A DNA stretch of 62,992 nucleotides from Levilactobacillus yonginensis (GTDB lineage Bacteria > Bacillota > Bacilli > Lactobacillales > Lactobacillaceae), in NCBI RefSeq assembly GCF_003946265.1, contig NZ_RHNO01000016.1, forward strand, positions 1 to 62,992, written 5' to 3'. Positions 1 through 9,334 of the stretch are shown here, piece by piece. The notes beneath the pieces were generated by a model. The model did no database searches, was not told where the DNA came from, and saw only the letters and a list, made by a program, of their open reading frames with translations. A program made the translations under genes and the position numbers. The first letter of the stretch is position 1. The number at the start of each line of letters is the position of its first letter.

Positions 1-81
1 CACGCAAGATTTTAGGCTGGAAGAGTCCATCTGAAGTTTTCTTTGGGACAAAGTTACACTTGATTTGACAATTCGTCCCAT

Positions 82-116
82 AAAAAAACACTCCCCGCAA
101 CTATGTACGGAAAGTG
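82..116 (-). terminator. Intrinsic terminator after the rluA-type gene
   Basis: On the minus strand a CACTTTCCG / CGGGGAGTG stem (with G-U pairs) is followed by seven T. It lies 5 bases past the stop of the pseudouridine synthase and probably ends the relQ-nadK-rluA transcript. Confidence 0.75.
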
Positions 117-120
117 CTAC

Positions 121-1017
121 TTACGAAAGCTCATGTTCAATTAGACTAGCCATGTCCGCTGGCAATGGCGCATAGCAGGTAATCCATTCATCTAAGAAAG
201 GCTGATAGAACTGCAACCTAGCGCAATGCAGAGCCTGGCGCTGAATCCACGGATTCGTTTGCCGACCATACAGCCAATCCCCAACCAGTGGATGGCCAAT
301 TGACGCGCAGTGCACGCGAATTTGATGCGTCCGGCCCGTGTGCAGCTTAATCGCCAGCAAACTGACCGACCGTGACTGCCGCCGCACCCACAGTTCCGTC
401 GTTGCCTGACGGCCGTCTGGACGAACCATCCGCTTAATAAAGGAACCCGGTGCCCGACCAATGGGAGCTTCGATCACCTGATGTTCCGGTATAATACCTC
501 CCTCAGCCACAGCAACGTAACGCTTATCTAGTTCGCTATTCTTTAACTGCTTATCCAGGATCGAATGGGCAAAGTGATGTTTGGCAAACAGTACTGCCCC
601 ACTGGTATCCCGGTCTAGCCGGGTCACGATATGGGTGACCGTGCTGTCCGCATGTGTGGCCACCAGGTGCCCTTTAACCCGATTTGCCAGTGTATCATCC
701 GGATAGAGGTGCGAGGGTACAGAGGCCATTTCAGCTGGCTTATTGACTACTAAAAAATGGGGATCTTCATAGAGTATCTCCAATGGCCCGTGGGACGTTG
801 CGACGTGCTCATTGGTTGGTTCTGGTGGTAACTGGAGGCCCACCCGCTGACCAGGCTGAGCCATGGCTACTACTCGAACCTCCTGATCATCCAATGTGAC
901 GACGCCACCGTGGAATTTAACCTGTTTCAAAAAAGTCCGGGTCACGCCATGGGCCATTAACACGGTCCTCACGTGTACCGGACTCTTACCATCGACGATC
1001 CACTCAAAATGTGTCAT
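121..1017 (-). CDS. RluA-family 23S rRNA/tRNA pseudouridine synthase
   Basis: This 298-residue protein isomerises uridine to pseudouridine in RNA. The catalytic signature RLDRDTSG lies at about residues 133-140, with Asp135 as the expected nucleophile. A later [11 protein letters not shown] motif is typical of the RluA/YjbO group. The N-terminal part is a weak S4-like region. The gene is last of a three-gene operon with relQ and nadK, the same order as yjbM-ppnK-yjbO in Bacillus; its ATG overlaps the nadK stop in an ATGA. The family is certain. The exact RNA target (RluD-like or a tRNA site) cannot be told from sequence. Confidence 0.93.
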   Translation of the reverse strand: MTHFEWIVDGKSPVHVRTVLMAHGVTRTFLKQVKFHGGVVTLDDQEVRVVAMAQPGQRVGLQLPPEPTNEHVATSHGPLEILYEDPHFLVVNKPAEMASVPSHLYPDDTLANRVKGHLVATHADSTVTHIVTRLDRDTSGAVLFAKHHFAHSILDKQLKNSELDKRYVAVAEGGIIPEHQVIEAPIGRAPGSFIKRMVRPDGRQATTELWVRRQSRSVSLLAIKLHTGRTHQIRVHCASIGHPLVGDWLYGRQTNPWIQRQALHCARLQFYQPFLDEWITCYAPLPADMASLIEHELS

Positions 1018-1817
1018 GGACGCTCTCTCCCAATGAATGACGTTTCGACCCGTTGCCAGAAATGGGTATGCCGGTACTCAGCAAATGAAATGCGCTGCCG
1101 AGCAATCTGGTAGTTGATTGCCTTGATGGGTCGTCCTTCAATTGATAACTGATCACACATCAAGACGTTGTCGGTCGACTTAGCGGGTTCAATTCGAATC
1201 CACTCGTCCGCCGGAATAATCAGGGGTGACCCCAGCGTCCGGAAGACCCGGTTATTGATCGACGCGATTTCAGCCATTTGAATGGCGTTAAACCGTGGGT
1301 TGATCACCGCGCCACCAACGGACTTGTTGTAGGCCGTCGATCCCGTCGGTGTTGAGATACAGAGGCCATCGCCCCGGAAGCTTTCGAATAACTCTCCCTT
1401 TATGTAGACGTCCGCCACCATAGTTCCAGAAACTTTCTTAATTGTCGATTCGTTCAGGGCCAGCGTTTGATCAGAATGCGTCCCATCAGCGTACTCCACT
1501 TCAATCGTCAATAGTGGGTAGCTGACACTCTGCCCGTTGTCTTCCACCAAACTATCGATGAGATCTTGAACCTCATAATCGCGCCAATCGGTATAGAAAC
1601 CTAAATGCCCCGTATGAATCCCAACAAAGCGAATCTTATCTAGCCGATCACTGTAATGGTGAAACGCGGACAGCAAAGTCCCATCCCCACCAACCGTGAC
1701 AACGATGTCTGGATTTAAACTATCAATTTCAATTCCCGCAGCTGTTAGTCCGGTCTTCAAGGCCGTGGCAACCCGCTGCGAGGCTGAACCGTTATTACCA
1801 AAAATGGAAACCTTCAT
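1014..1817 (-). CDS. nadK: NAD kinase
   Basis: This 267-residue cytoplasmic enzyme phosphorylates NAD to NADP. The GGDGT nucleotide-binding motif is at residues 43-47, and an ALNEST motif and a [15 protein letters not shown] segment follow, all diagnostic of PpnK. I start at the ATG at 1817 ([10 protein letters not shown]), the usual N-terminus, rather than the upstream in-frame codon, because the longer form adds a basic tail that overlaps relQ. It sits 1 base after relQ and overlaps the downstream pseudouridine synthase by 4 bases, so the three are probably translationally coupled. Confidence 0.95.
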   Translation of the reverse strand: MKVSIFGNNGSASQRVATALKTGLTAAGIEIDSLNPDIVVTVGGDGTLLSAFHHYSDRLDKIRFVGIHTGHLGFYTDWRDYEVQDLIDSLVEDNGQSVSYPLLTIEVEYADGTHSDQTLALNESTIKKVSGTMVADVYIKGELFESFRGDGLCISTPTGSTAYNKSVGGAVINPRFNAIQMAEIASINNRVFRTLGSPLIIPADEWIRIEPAKSTDNVLMCDQLSIEGRPIKAINYQIARQRISFAEYRHTHFWQRVETSFIGRERP

Positions 1818-1818
1818 G

Positions 1819-2475
1819 TCATTCTTCCTTGCTCTGATGAGAAATTGGTGATACGTCACCGTCTTTTTTCGGGGTGTACTGTTGTGCCTCTTGAATTTCT
1901 TCACGAATCTCGGACATCTCAGTATCCAACTTAAATGCTGCTTCGGCCGCCCGTTGTAGACGATCGCTCAGTTCCGTTGGAAAGGCCCCTTGATACTTAT
2001 AATTAAGTGAATGTTCAATAGTCGCCCAGAAATTCATTGCCAAGGTTCGTACCTGAATTTCGGCCAAGATTTTTTTCTCGCCACTCACCAGTTGGACTGG
2101 ATACTCGACCACAATGTGGTACGAACGGTACCCACTGGGCTTCTCATTGTGAATATAATCGCGTTCTTCAAGGATGGTCATGTCCGTTCGCCGCCGTAAC
2201 AAATCAACGACCTGATAAATATCTTCAACGAACTGGCACATGATTCGCAAGCCCGCAATGTCTTGCATATCCTGTTCCAACCGTTCCTCGGCAACGTGTC
2301 TGCGGGACATCTTTTCTTTGATGCTGGCGACCGGTTTCACTCGGCCAGTCACGAACTCAATTGGTGGCCGTTCGTTGCCATTCTCAAATTGTTTGCGGAT
2401 ACCGCGAAGCTTAACTTTCAGCTCACTAACGGCTTGCTGATACGGTAATAAGAATTGATCCCAATTTTGTACCAT
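1819..2475 (-). CDS. relQ: Small alarmone synthetase RelQ (GTP pyrophosphokinase)
   Basis: This 218-residue single-domain (p)ppGpp synthetase transfers pyrophosphate from ATP to GTP or GDP. DIAGLRI (72-78) and [16 protein letters not shown] (105-120) are the RelA/SpoT synthetase motifs. There is no HD hydrolase and no TGS/ACT region, and the length matches RelQ/YjbM. A start at 2475 gives MVQNWDQFL, the family N-terminus. It is the first gene of the relQ-nadK-rluA operon and is divergent from spxH, as in Bacillus. RelQ is usually under transcriptional stress control, but no operator is obvious here. Confidence 0.95.
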   Translation of the reverse strand: MVQNWDQFLLPYQQAVSELKVKLRGIRKQFENGNERPPIEFVTGRVKPVASIKEKMSRRHVAEERLEQDMQDIAGLRIMCQFVEDIYQVVDLLRRRTDMTILEERDYIHNEKPSGYRSYHIVVEYPVQLVSGEKKILAEIQVRTLAMNFWATIEHSLNYKYQGAFPTELSDRLQRAAEAAFKLDTEMSEIREEIQEAQQYTPKKDGDVSPISHQSKEE

Positions 2476-2800
2476 GTGACTATCCCCCAACCTGTAATAC
2501 ACGTCTTATCTTTCGATTTTACCATACTTCACCCGTGACTGAGAGTAATTAACCCATTTCCTTGTTAAAAGTTTCACGACATACCCCACCTTACCCCAAG
2601 AATAACAATCATGAGGCGTTTAGCTTTACGTGGGTCGGAAAATGTTGCATGATTAGGTTGCGTTTTAAACGAACGGTCTTCACCTCAAACAAACGTTCCA
2701 GTTGCTATTTTTTGAAATTTTGCTAATGTAGTGGTATTGTTACTTTTTGTTCGGCGACCCTGGTTGATTGCCAGCAAGGATAGGTATAGGAGGAAGCAAT
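2476..2800. other. Divergent relQ/spxH intergenic region
   Basis: These 325 bases have no gene. They hold the spxH promoter (2712-2740) and the spxH ribosome binding site AGGAGG at 2788-2793. I see no convincing relQ promoter and no strong hairpin. Confidence 0.6.
2712..2740 (+). promoter_or_regulatory. Putative sigma-A promoter of spxH
   Basis: TTGAAA (2712-2717), a 17-base spacer and TATTGT (2735-2740) form a reasonable vegetative promoter about 55 bases before the spxH start. Confidence 0.5.
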
Positions 2801-3451
2801 GTGTTAGAAGTCTATTTGTTCGTCAACCCGTTGGGGGCGCGGTGCATGCGTTCCGAACGTAATATCATGCGGTTGGCTGATCATCTTAATAGCAAGGTAT
2901 CGTTCCAATTTGTGCCATTGCTCAATCAACAAATCGTTGGGCAATCCCTTTCAGGTCGGCCAACTTTAGCTGAAAGAAACGCACGCTTCAATGTTTACTA
3001 TGAAGCTATCTTAGCTTATAAAGCCGCTCTCTTTCAGGGCAAGCGCAAGGGACGGAGATTCCTCTTAAATATGCAAAAGGCCGTGGTTGATGACCACGAA
3101 CAATTTTCGCAAGAACTAGCATTATCTTTGGCGAAAGATTGCCGGTTGGATCTCGATATGTTCAAAGAAGATTGTCAATCCGACTTGGCGAAACAGGCCT
3201 TCCAAACAGACCAAAAATTAGCCGCTGAAATGAAGATTGAACAATCCTCATCCGCTGTCATTTTTAACTGTGATGTGTCTGAATGTGGTCTCCTATTAGA
3301 TGATGTCACCTACGAGTCACTGTGTGATGTCTGTGAAAGCCAAGGGGTTGCCACGAAAGAAATGTTAATGGCTGAACCCAATTACCCTAGCACAGAGCAA
3401 GCAGCTTCACCAATGCTGGGACTAAACCATCCGCACCTACACGTTTTATAA
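2801..3451 (+). CDS. spxH: SpxH/YjbH-like ClpXP adaptor (DsbA-fold)
   Basis: This 216-residue protein resembles SpxH (YjbH), the thioredoxin/DsbA-fold adaptor that presents Spx to ClpXP. The start is a GTG at 2801, seven bases after AGGAGG. The N-terminus LEVYLFVNPLGARCMRSE matches the family's beta strand and active-site region, but the usual CxxC-like motif is reduced to one Cys. Like Bacillus yjbH, it is divergent from relQ. Redox catalysis is therefore unlikely; an adaptor role is inferred from family and position. Confidence 0.8.
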   Translation: MLEVYLFVNPLGARCMRSERNIMRLADHLNSKVSFQFVPLLNQQIVGQSLSGRPTLAERNARFNVYYEAILAYKAALFQGKRKGRRFLLNMQKAVVDDHEQFSQELALSLAKDCRLDLDMFKEDCQSDLAKQAFQTDQKLAAEMKIEQSSSAVIFNCDVSECGLLLDDVTYESLCDVCESQGVATKEMLMAEPNYPSTEQAASPMLGLNHPHLHVL

Positions 3452-3472
3452 AATCTGTTGAATCGTTTTACG

Positions 3473-3500
3473 GTCGGTACTTCCAAGTACCGGCTTTTTT
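3473..3500 (+). terminator. Terminator of spxH
   Basis: GTCGGTACTT and AAGTACCGGC form a 10-bp stem followed by six T, 21 bases after the spxH stop. Confidence 0.85.
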
Positions 3501-3618
3501 GTTCTCCCCTAAACTCACCAACCCCCGCCATCAGTCACGGGCCAAGCCAATATCAATCTGGTACGCAATATGGTATGATTGAGCCATCAATTTTTTTGAG
3601 AACAAAAGGGGAAAACTT

Positions 3619-4479
3619 ATGTCGACAGCCATCGTTACCGATACCGCTTCTTATCTAACACCGGAGCAGATCGAACAATTTCATATCACAGTTCTGCCCA
3701 TCACAGTGATCTTAGGTGATCAGCAATATCCCGAATCCAAGCTCAGTCTTCACACCTTCTACGATTACTTAAAATCTGAACAGGCACTACCTACGACGGC
3801 GCAAGTTTCCCTGGGACAAATTGAGGAGGCCTACGACCGTCTTGCTGGCGAAGGCTACGATGAAATTATCTCAATTCATCTCTCCAGTGGCATCACGTCC
3901 TTCATGAACAATTTGCGAATGTTTTGTAAGACCTACACTAAGGCAAAAATTTACCCAGTCGACTCACTGGTCGCCAGTGCCGGCGAAGCCAACCTCTGCT
4001 TACTGGCTGGCCAAATGGTAGCCAACGGCGATACTGCTGAGACTATCGTCCCGGAACTATTGGGTATGCGTGACACGATGCAAGTGTTCTTTGCGGTAGA
4101 CAATCTGAGTCACCTGGCCCGCACCGGACGACTCACCAACCGCTCCGCCATGATTGGTAACTTGTTAAACATCAAGCCCCTTCTGACCTTCAACGCCGAA
4201 GGTCAAATCATTGCAATTGGTAAGGAGCGGACCATGAAAAAGGCATTCCATTACATGACCGACAAGCTCAACGCCACGCTAGCCGCTGTCGACTATTCTC
4301 TCCTAGTGACGGTAATCAATGCCAACAATGCCGAACTGGCTGCTGAATGGACCACTGAACTTACCGAGACTTTCCCGGCAGTACGTGTGGTTCAGAGTCA
4401 GCTCGGCCCTGCGATCAGTGTGCATACTGGTGAAAAGACCATGGGTCTCCTGTGGCAGCGCGACTGGCAATCCTACTAA
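3619..4479 (+). CDS. DegV-family fatty-acid-binding protein
   Basis: This 286-residue DegV protein begins with STAIVTDTASYL, the family's N-terminal Ser/Asp pocket, and carries IISIHLSSGITSFMNN and a central HLARTGRL segment. Gram-positive DegV/FakB proteins bind an acyl chain and present it to the FakA kinase for acyl phosphate formation. No fakA lies nearby, so which FakB-type role it has is unknown. It is a single gene with its own terminator at 4489-4543. Confidence 0.9.
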   Translation: MSTAIVTDTASYLTPEQIEQFHITVLPITVILGDQQYPESKLSLHTFYDYLKSEQALPTTAQVSLGQIEEAYDRLAGEGYDEIISIHLSSGITSFMNNLRMFCKTYTKAKIYPVDSLVASAGEANLCLLAGQMVANGDTAETIVPELLGMRDTMQVFFAVDNLSHLARTGRLTNRSAMIGNLLNIKPLLTFNAEGQIIAIGKERTMKKAFHYMTDKLNATLAAVDYSLLVTVINANNAELAAEWTTELTETFPAVRVVQSQLGPAISVHTGEKTMGLLWQRDWQSY

Positions 4480-4488
4480 TAACAAAGT

Positions 4489-4543
4489 TAAAGACGTTCC
4501 TCAACAACGACCCATTTCGGTCGGTACTGAGGAACGTCTTTTT
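4489..4543. terminator. Bidirectional terminator between degV and pepF
   Basis: AAAGACGTTCCTCA (4490-4503) pairs with TGAGGAACGTCTTT (4528-4541). Runs of T or A on each side let it serve both convergent genes. Confidence 0.9.
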
Positions 4544-4555
4544 AATTGTCGCGAG

Positions 4556-6364
4556 TTATTGCTTTAATTCATGTGCTAATTCACTAAATTCAGCCAACCG
4601 GGAATCAAACGTCGCAAAGGCCGTCTGCAAGTAATCCGGCTGAGCCATATCAACGCCAGCCTGACGCATGACATCCAGTGGTAAGGCTGAACTCCCCGCC
4701 TTTAGGTAGTTCAGATAGGCATCCCGCTTAGCGACATCCCCACTCAGAATTCGTTGTGCCAGCGTCGTTGCGGCTGCAAAGCCCGTTGCATACTGGTAAA
4801 CGTAGTAATTGTAGTAGAAATGAGGAATCCGCGTCCACTCGTCGGCAATTTGTGGATCTGAAACCACGCCATATCCATAGTAATGCTGGTTCAACTTCCC
4901 ATAAAACTCACTCATAAAGTCAGCGGTTAGAGATTGCCCCGCCGCAGCTTGTTGGTGAATGTAGTCCTCAAACTCAGCAAATTGGGTCTGCCGGTAGACC
5001 GTTCCCTTAAAACCATCCAGATAATGGTTCAAGACGTAAGCTCGGACCTGCGGATCAGTTTGCGTCTTCAACAAGTAATCCGTTAAGAGGTTCTCGTTAG
5101 TCGTCGACGCGATTTCCGCTACAAAGATCGAGTAGTCCCCGTACTGATACGGTTGATTCGTCCGAGTATAGTGGCTGTGCATGCTGTGCCCCATCTCATG
5201 GACCAGCGTGAACAAACTCTCCAAACTATCCTGCCAGTTCAGTAGGATGTACGGTTTCGTATCATACATCCCCCCGGAGTAAGCCCCGGTACGTTTCCCC
5301 CGGTTCTCTACCACGTCGATGGCCCGATTATCAAACATCTTTTGCACGTTGGCCACGTAATCGGGACCCAAAACAGCCAATGCTTTAAGAGCTTCCTGCT
5401 GAGCTTCTTCGTACGTATAGCTCAGACTAGGTTCTCCGGTAATTGGTGTATAGAGGTCGTACATGTGCAGCTCGGGCAAACCGAGAATTTCCTTCCGCAG
5501 ATTCACATACTTGTGCAGGGAGTCCAGGTGGTCATTGACTGTTTTGACCAAGGTATCGTAAACCACCGCTGGAATGTCATTTCCACTCATAGCCGCCTCA
5601 CGAGCACTCCCATAGTGCCGAACCTGAGCAGTAAAATTATGCGTTTTAACCTCGCTAGCCAGTGTCGAGGCAAAGGTGTGCCGGAATTGTTGGTAAACGC
5701 TGTACAGCGCCTTAAAAGCCTGCTCACGGACCCTAGGTGTCGTTGATTGGAGTAAAACACCATACAGTCCCTCAGAGAGTCGAACGTCATTGCCCTGTTC
5801 ATCCTGAACAATCGGAAAGACCAGGTCGGCATCACTCAGCACACTGTAGGTCTTGGATGAGGCATCAAAGATATCACTGGCTCCCGCCAACAGTTTTTCT
5901 TCAGCCACCGAAAGGGTGTGTTCCCGCTGCTTCCCCAACACATCAAATAGGTGTTGATAGGTAGTTAGCCGAGGCTCAGCATCAATCAACTTTTGCAAGG
6001 CCGCTTGGGAGAGTGCTAGGACTTCTGGCTCAAACCAAGAAGTGGCCGCTGCGACCGTTGCCAGCAGGTTGCTAGCTTGGCCAGAGAGATCCTGGTAAGT
6101 GGCGTTACTGGTATCCTGGTCGTTCTTTAAGGACGCGTAGACGTACAGCCGTTCCAATTGCCGGTTCAGGTCCAGAACTGCTGTCGTCACCCGGTACAGG
6201 TCAGCCCCACTTTGGGCCAATTGCCCCTTTAAAGCGGCGACCCGTTCTGATTGCTGCTTGATGGTCTGAATATCGGCTTTGAAGGCCGCATCATCCGGGT
6301 AAATCGTCGTCAAGTCCCACGTTAGTTCTGTTGGAACCTCCGTGCGCTGTGGAATTTGTTTCAT
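4556..6364 (-). CDS. pepF: Oligoendopeptidase F, M3B zinc metallopeptidase
   Basis: This 602-residue cytoplasmic peptidase hydrolyses peptides of roughly 7-17 residues. The zinc motif HEMGH is at 389-393, with the downstream Glu in a FVAEIAST segment, as in PepF. It is full length for the family. The start at 6364 is preceded by AAGGAGG about 8 bases upstream; the longer reading frame has no such site. It is probably a single gene, with coiA just upstream on the same strand. Lactobacilli often carry more than one pepF copy, so the paralogue number is unknown. Confidence 0.95.
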   Translation of the reverse strand: MKQIPQRTEVPTELTWDLTTIYPDDAAFKADIQTIKQQSERVAALKGQLAQSGADLYRVTTAVLDLNRQLERLYVYASLKNDQDTSNATYQDLSGQASNLLATVAAATSWFEPEVLALSQAALQKLIDAEPRLTTYQHLFDVLGKQREHTLSVAEEKLLAGASDIFDASSKTYSVLSDADLVFPIVQDEQGNDVRLSEGLYGVLLQSTTPRVREQAFKALYSVYQQFRHTFASTLASEVKTHNFTAQVRHYGSAREAAMSGNDIPAVVYDTLVKTVNDHLDSLHKYVNLRKEILGLPELHMYDLYTPITGEPSLSYTYEEAQQEALKALAVLGPDYVANVQKMFDNRAIDVVENRGKRTGAYSGGMYDTKPYILLNWQDSLESLFTLVHEMGHSMHSHYTRTNQPYQYGDYSIFVAEIASTTNENLLTDYLLKTQTDPQVRAYVLNHYLDGFKGTVYRQTQFAEFEDYIHQQAAAGQSLTADFMSEFYGKLNQHYYGYGVVSDPQIADEWTRIPHFYYNYYVYQYATGFAAATTLAQRILSGDVAKRDAYLNYLKAGSSALPLDVMRQAGVDMAQPDYLQTAFATFDSRLAEFSELAHELKQ

Positions 6365-6400
6365 CACTTCGTCCTCCTTTATCATTTACATACAGCTAGT

Positions 6401-7507
6401 TTACCACTTTAACCCTCGCCTTGACCCGTGGGCCGACCGCCCCAAATATGCAGCTAAGTCTGCCGTCCATTGTGGCTGGCCAACGACCTGCCACCCCTGG
6501 GAACGTCGCTCGAGCTTACCCAGTCGTACCCAATCCCGTAAGAGGGTCGCTTCAGCCCGTCGCAAAGCTGGCGCCACGTTGAATCGCACCGCCTGTAATT
6601 GTCCACCAATCAGGATGAGGGCCGCGCGACTCAACCGGCGAACCTCTTGCTCGTCAAACTGTTTCGTTTGAAATAACCAAGCCGTCATGACCACTCGCCA
6701 TAGCAAGAGGCCCTTGCCAAAACCAGGTGGCGTCACCGCTGTCGTCGCCAGTTCCTCAGGAAATCCGGCCAGATGGTGGCCGGTCAAATAGACCGCCTCC
6801 TGAACGTCACGCAGACCGGCCGATTCACGCTGCAAATCTACCTTGAGCTGACGGCGAAATGCCAGAAAATCGGGCCTCGGCGTCGCCAAATAAACCCCGG
6901 AGCGACTTTGAAGGTCGGTAACGCTCCGCAGATAACTGGTCCCCCAACTAAACTGTCCCGTGGCAGCCTGACAGAGATGGTGGTCCACCCGTAGCGAACA
7001 CGTAGCCACATCCCAAAATAATAGGCAGAGTCCCCAACCGGGCAGCCAGCTTGCAAAACGATCGAGCGTCCGCCAAGTCAATCGCTGCTTGGCGTATCTT
7101 TTTCCTAGAAGCCACATTGGATACACCCCCAATTGCCGGTACCCCGCCGTCCGACTGGCCACCTCAGTCCGACTGATTGGGCTACACTGAAACTCTAAGG
7201 CAATTGGTTGCTTCCGCGCTAGCCAAACGTCAGCTCGTTGCTGAATCTTCGGCAGAATCCGTTCCAACTCCGGCTGCCCCCACGCCGCAAAGAACGTCAT
7301 CAATTGGCGTTTTCCTTGAACGTGCTGCTGACTTTCAGCCTCCGCCTGGAGTGGACATAGGGCACCAGGTAAGTGCGCAAAGTATGGCTGAACCCGTGAC
7401 CCCCGTCGCAACCGTACCGGCAAGCGACATCCTGGGCAGATAAATGGTCTTCCCCGCTCCACGTTCTTAGCATCCACCAACTTGTTCTCCAACTCCGCAA
7501 TCAACAT
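6401..7507 (-). CDS. coiA: Competence protein CoiA-like
   Basis: This 368-residue protein matches CoiA, a factor for recombination of incoming DNA during natural transformation. The N-terminus has two cysteines in FICPGCRLPVRLR, followed by a predicted restriction-endonuclease-like core with an ALEFQCSPIS segment (E-x-Q motif). The ATG at 7507 has GGAGG 9 bases upstream; a GTG at 7516 would overlap that site. It sits directly before pepF, as in many lactobacilli and streptococci. No other late competence gene is in the window. Confidence 0.87.
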   Translation of the reverse strand: MLIAELENKLVDAKNVERGRPFICPGCRLPVRLRRGSRVQPYFAHLPGALCPLQAEAESQQHVQGKRQLMTFFAAWGQPELERILPKIQQRADVWLARKQPIALEFQCSPISRTEVASRTAGYRQLGVYPMWLLGKRYAKQRLTWRTLDRFASWLPGWGLCLLFWDVATCSLRVDHHLCQAATGQFSWGTSYLRSVTDLQSRSGVYLATPRPDFLAFRRQLKVDLQRESAGLRDVQEAVYLTGHHLAGFPEELATTAVTPPGFGKGLLLWRVVMTAWLFQTKQFDEQEVRRLSRAALILIGGQLQAVRFNVAPALRRAEATLLRDWVRLGKLERRSQGWQVVGQPQWTADLAAYLGRSAHGSRRGLKW

Positions 7508-7653
7508 CCCCGCCACCTCCTACTGTCTAACTACGCAGGATGGTGGTGATTGAACGAAAAAAGTTAAAGTCAAAAGAAATGTAAATTGATTGCCTAATTT
7601 TTATGCCAATAACATTGTTGCATCTAAAGACTTTCAATCCTTAGCTCGAACAC

Positions 7654-7686
7654 AAAAAAAGGAGCTAAGACATCTGTCTCAACTCC
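7654..7686 (-). terminator. Terminator after trmB
   Basis: On the minus strand GGAGTTGAGACA and TGTCTTAGCTCC pair and are followed by seven T. It ends the ecsA-ecsB-ytmP-trmB transcript, 88 bases after the trmB stop. Confidence 0.85.
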
Positions 7687-7773
7687 AATCGTTTCATTTC
7701 TATTCTACTTTTGTTTAACAATTGATACTTGCTGAAAAAATCACCAATCTAGCAGCCGGAGGCAACCAGACGC

Positions 7774-8421
7774 CTATTTATCTTCAGGGAAGTGGGCGAT
7801 TACCTGATAGATAGGCCCTTTAGAAGAGAACTTTTGCTCATACTCCGTCTGAATGTCTTCCACCCCATCGGTAGCAGCGTGCAGGTCCAACCAAACACCG
7901 TCAAAGACCATGCCAAAGTTGTTCAAACTACCCAGAGAGTATTCAAACAGGCCACGGTTATCGGTCTTGAATTGGACACTCCCCCCTGCTGGCAGGACGT
8001 CAGCGTAGTGCGCTAAGAAAACTGGCGACGTCAATCGACGTTTAATGTGCCGCGTCTTAGGCCATGGATCAGAGAAGTTCAGATAGAGCCCCGCCACTTC
8101 ACCCTGGGCAAAGAATGTGTTAATGGCTTCGCCGTCGGTATGCACCAATTGAATGTTGGTGAGTTCGCTGGCTACTACCTTCTTGAGGGCCGCCGCAATC
8201 ACGGACATTTGAATCTCGATCCCAATAAAGTTATGTTCGGGATGCGCCTTGGCCATTTCCACGATGAATTGGCCCTTTCCCGTGCCAATTTCTACGTACA
8301 AAGGTTGTTCTTTAGGAAAACGGCTCTGCCACTTACCCATCAAGGGTTCTGGTTCAACCACCATTTGATCGGTATGTTCGGCCATATAGTCTTTGGCCCA
8401 CGGTTTATTACGTACACGCAT
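7774..8421 (-). CDS. trmB: tRNA (guanine-N7-)-methyltransferase
   Basis: This 215-residue SAM-dependent enzyme methylates G46 of tRNA. The SAM pocket VEIGTGKGQF and the acceptor-site NFSDPWPKTRH motif are both intact. The start at 8421 gives MRVRNKPWA, the typical N-terminus. It follows a YtmP-like kinase gene by about 60 bases; ytmP-trmB(ytmQ) is a conserved pair in Firmicutes. Confidence 0.96.
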   Translation of the reverse strand: MRVRNKPWAKDYMAEHTDQMVVEPEPLMGKWQSRFPKEQPLYVEIGTGKGQFIVEMAKAHPEHNFIGIEIQMSVIAAALKKVVASELTNIQLVHTDGEAINTFFAQGEVAGLYLNFSDPWPKTRHIKRRLTSPVFLAHYADVLPAGGSVQFKTDNRGLFEYSLGSLNNFGMVFDGVWLDLHAATDGVEDIQTEYEQKFSSKGPIYQVIAHFPEDK

Positions 8422-8481
8422 AGTTTTTTCTCCTTTTAATCACAACAGCGGGCGCGAGGTTCTCCCCGCTCCCGCCGAAGT

Positions 8482-9273
8482 CTAATCAGTCACTGACTCA
8501 CGCGTCAGTTTTTCAAGTAAAATTAAATGTTGATTCATAATTTGGAACCGTTGTTGGTGATAACTCTCGGCAATCACCGTCAGGCAATGAACCCGGGCAT
8601 ACCAGTTGACGCGAGCCGTTAAGTCCGCCGTCAAGGTCTCGCCGTAATCCTGAAGCCAACGTTGCCATTCCTCAAGAGGAACGTATTCACACAACAGGGA
8701 ACCTAGGTCATGGGCTGGATCGGCAAACGTTGCCGCGTCCCAGTCAACCAGGTATAACCGTTGCCGGTCCGACAACAGCCAATTTTTATGGTTTAAATCA
8801 CCATGACTAACTTCATATTGCGTCTTGGGCAGTTGGGGTTGCTCGTTTCGCAGGCTAGCAAACGCCGATTGAATCAGCGGATGCCGTCGCAGATCCGCAG
8901 CAAGTGCGGGTTGTAAGCGAGTCAGCAACTGGGCGGGCGTCGTTGATCGTCCGCCGACTTTTAATAACATATCATGGAGCAAATGGGAATGATGCACGCG
9001 GTGTAAGAGACGAGCGACCCGTTGCTCACGCATTTCACTGCGTCGTAACGTTCGGCCGTTCAGCCACTCCTGAGCCGTCATCACATCCCCCGTCGCGAGC
9101 CGTTTGGTCCAGACGAGTCGGGGCGTGATTCCCTCCATGGAAAGTGCCGCAAGAAATGGTGACGCGTTTTGTTTCAAAAACACCTTTTGTGAGGCCTTGG
9201 TCCCCATATACGCTGTACCTGTGTTACCGCCCAGCGGATATAAACTCCAACCGTCACTAATATCCAGTGCCAT
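8482..9273 (-). CDS. YtmP-like aminoglycoside/choline phosphotransferase-fold kinase
   Basis: This 263-residue protein has the APH/choline-kinase fold. SHGDLNHKNWLL is the catalytic loop, with Asp and Asn, and LYLVDWDAATFADPAHDLG is the metal-binding DxD-type segment. The start at 9273 has GGAGGGG about 8 bases upstream; the longer GTG start overlaps it. The substrate is unknown. Position between ecsB and trmB matches Bacillus ytmP, and there is no sign that it gives aminoglycoside resistance. Confidence 0.85.
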   Translation of the reverse strand: MALDISDGWSLYPLGGNTGTAYMGTKASQKVFLKQNASPFLAALSMEGITPRLVWTKRLATGDVMTAQEWLNGRTLRRSEMREQRVARLLHRVHHSHLLHDMLLKVGGRSTTPAQLLTRLQPALAADLRRHPLIQSAFASLRNEQPQLPKTQYEVSHGDLNHKNWLLSDRQRLYLVDWDAATFADPAHDLGSLLCEYVPLEEWQRWLQDYGETLTADLTARVNWYARVHCLTVIAESYHQQRFQIMNQHLILLEKLTRESVTD

Positions 9274-9334
9274 TCGTGCCACCCCTCCTCGATTTGTCAG
9301 CTACTACTAATTCTATGGGGAAACCAGGGACACG

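Noticed and set aside
3458-3658. 66-residue plus-strand reading frame
   Set aside because: It spans the spxH terminator and overlaps degV in another frame.
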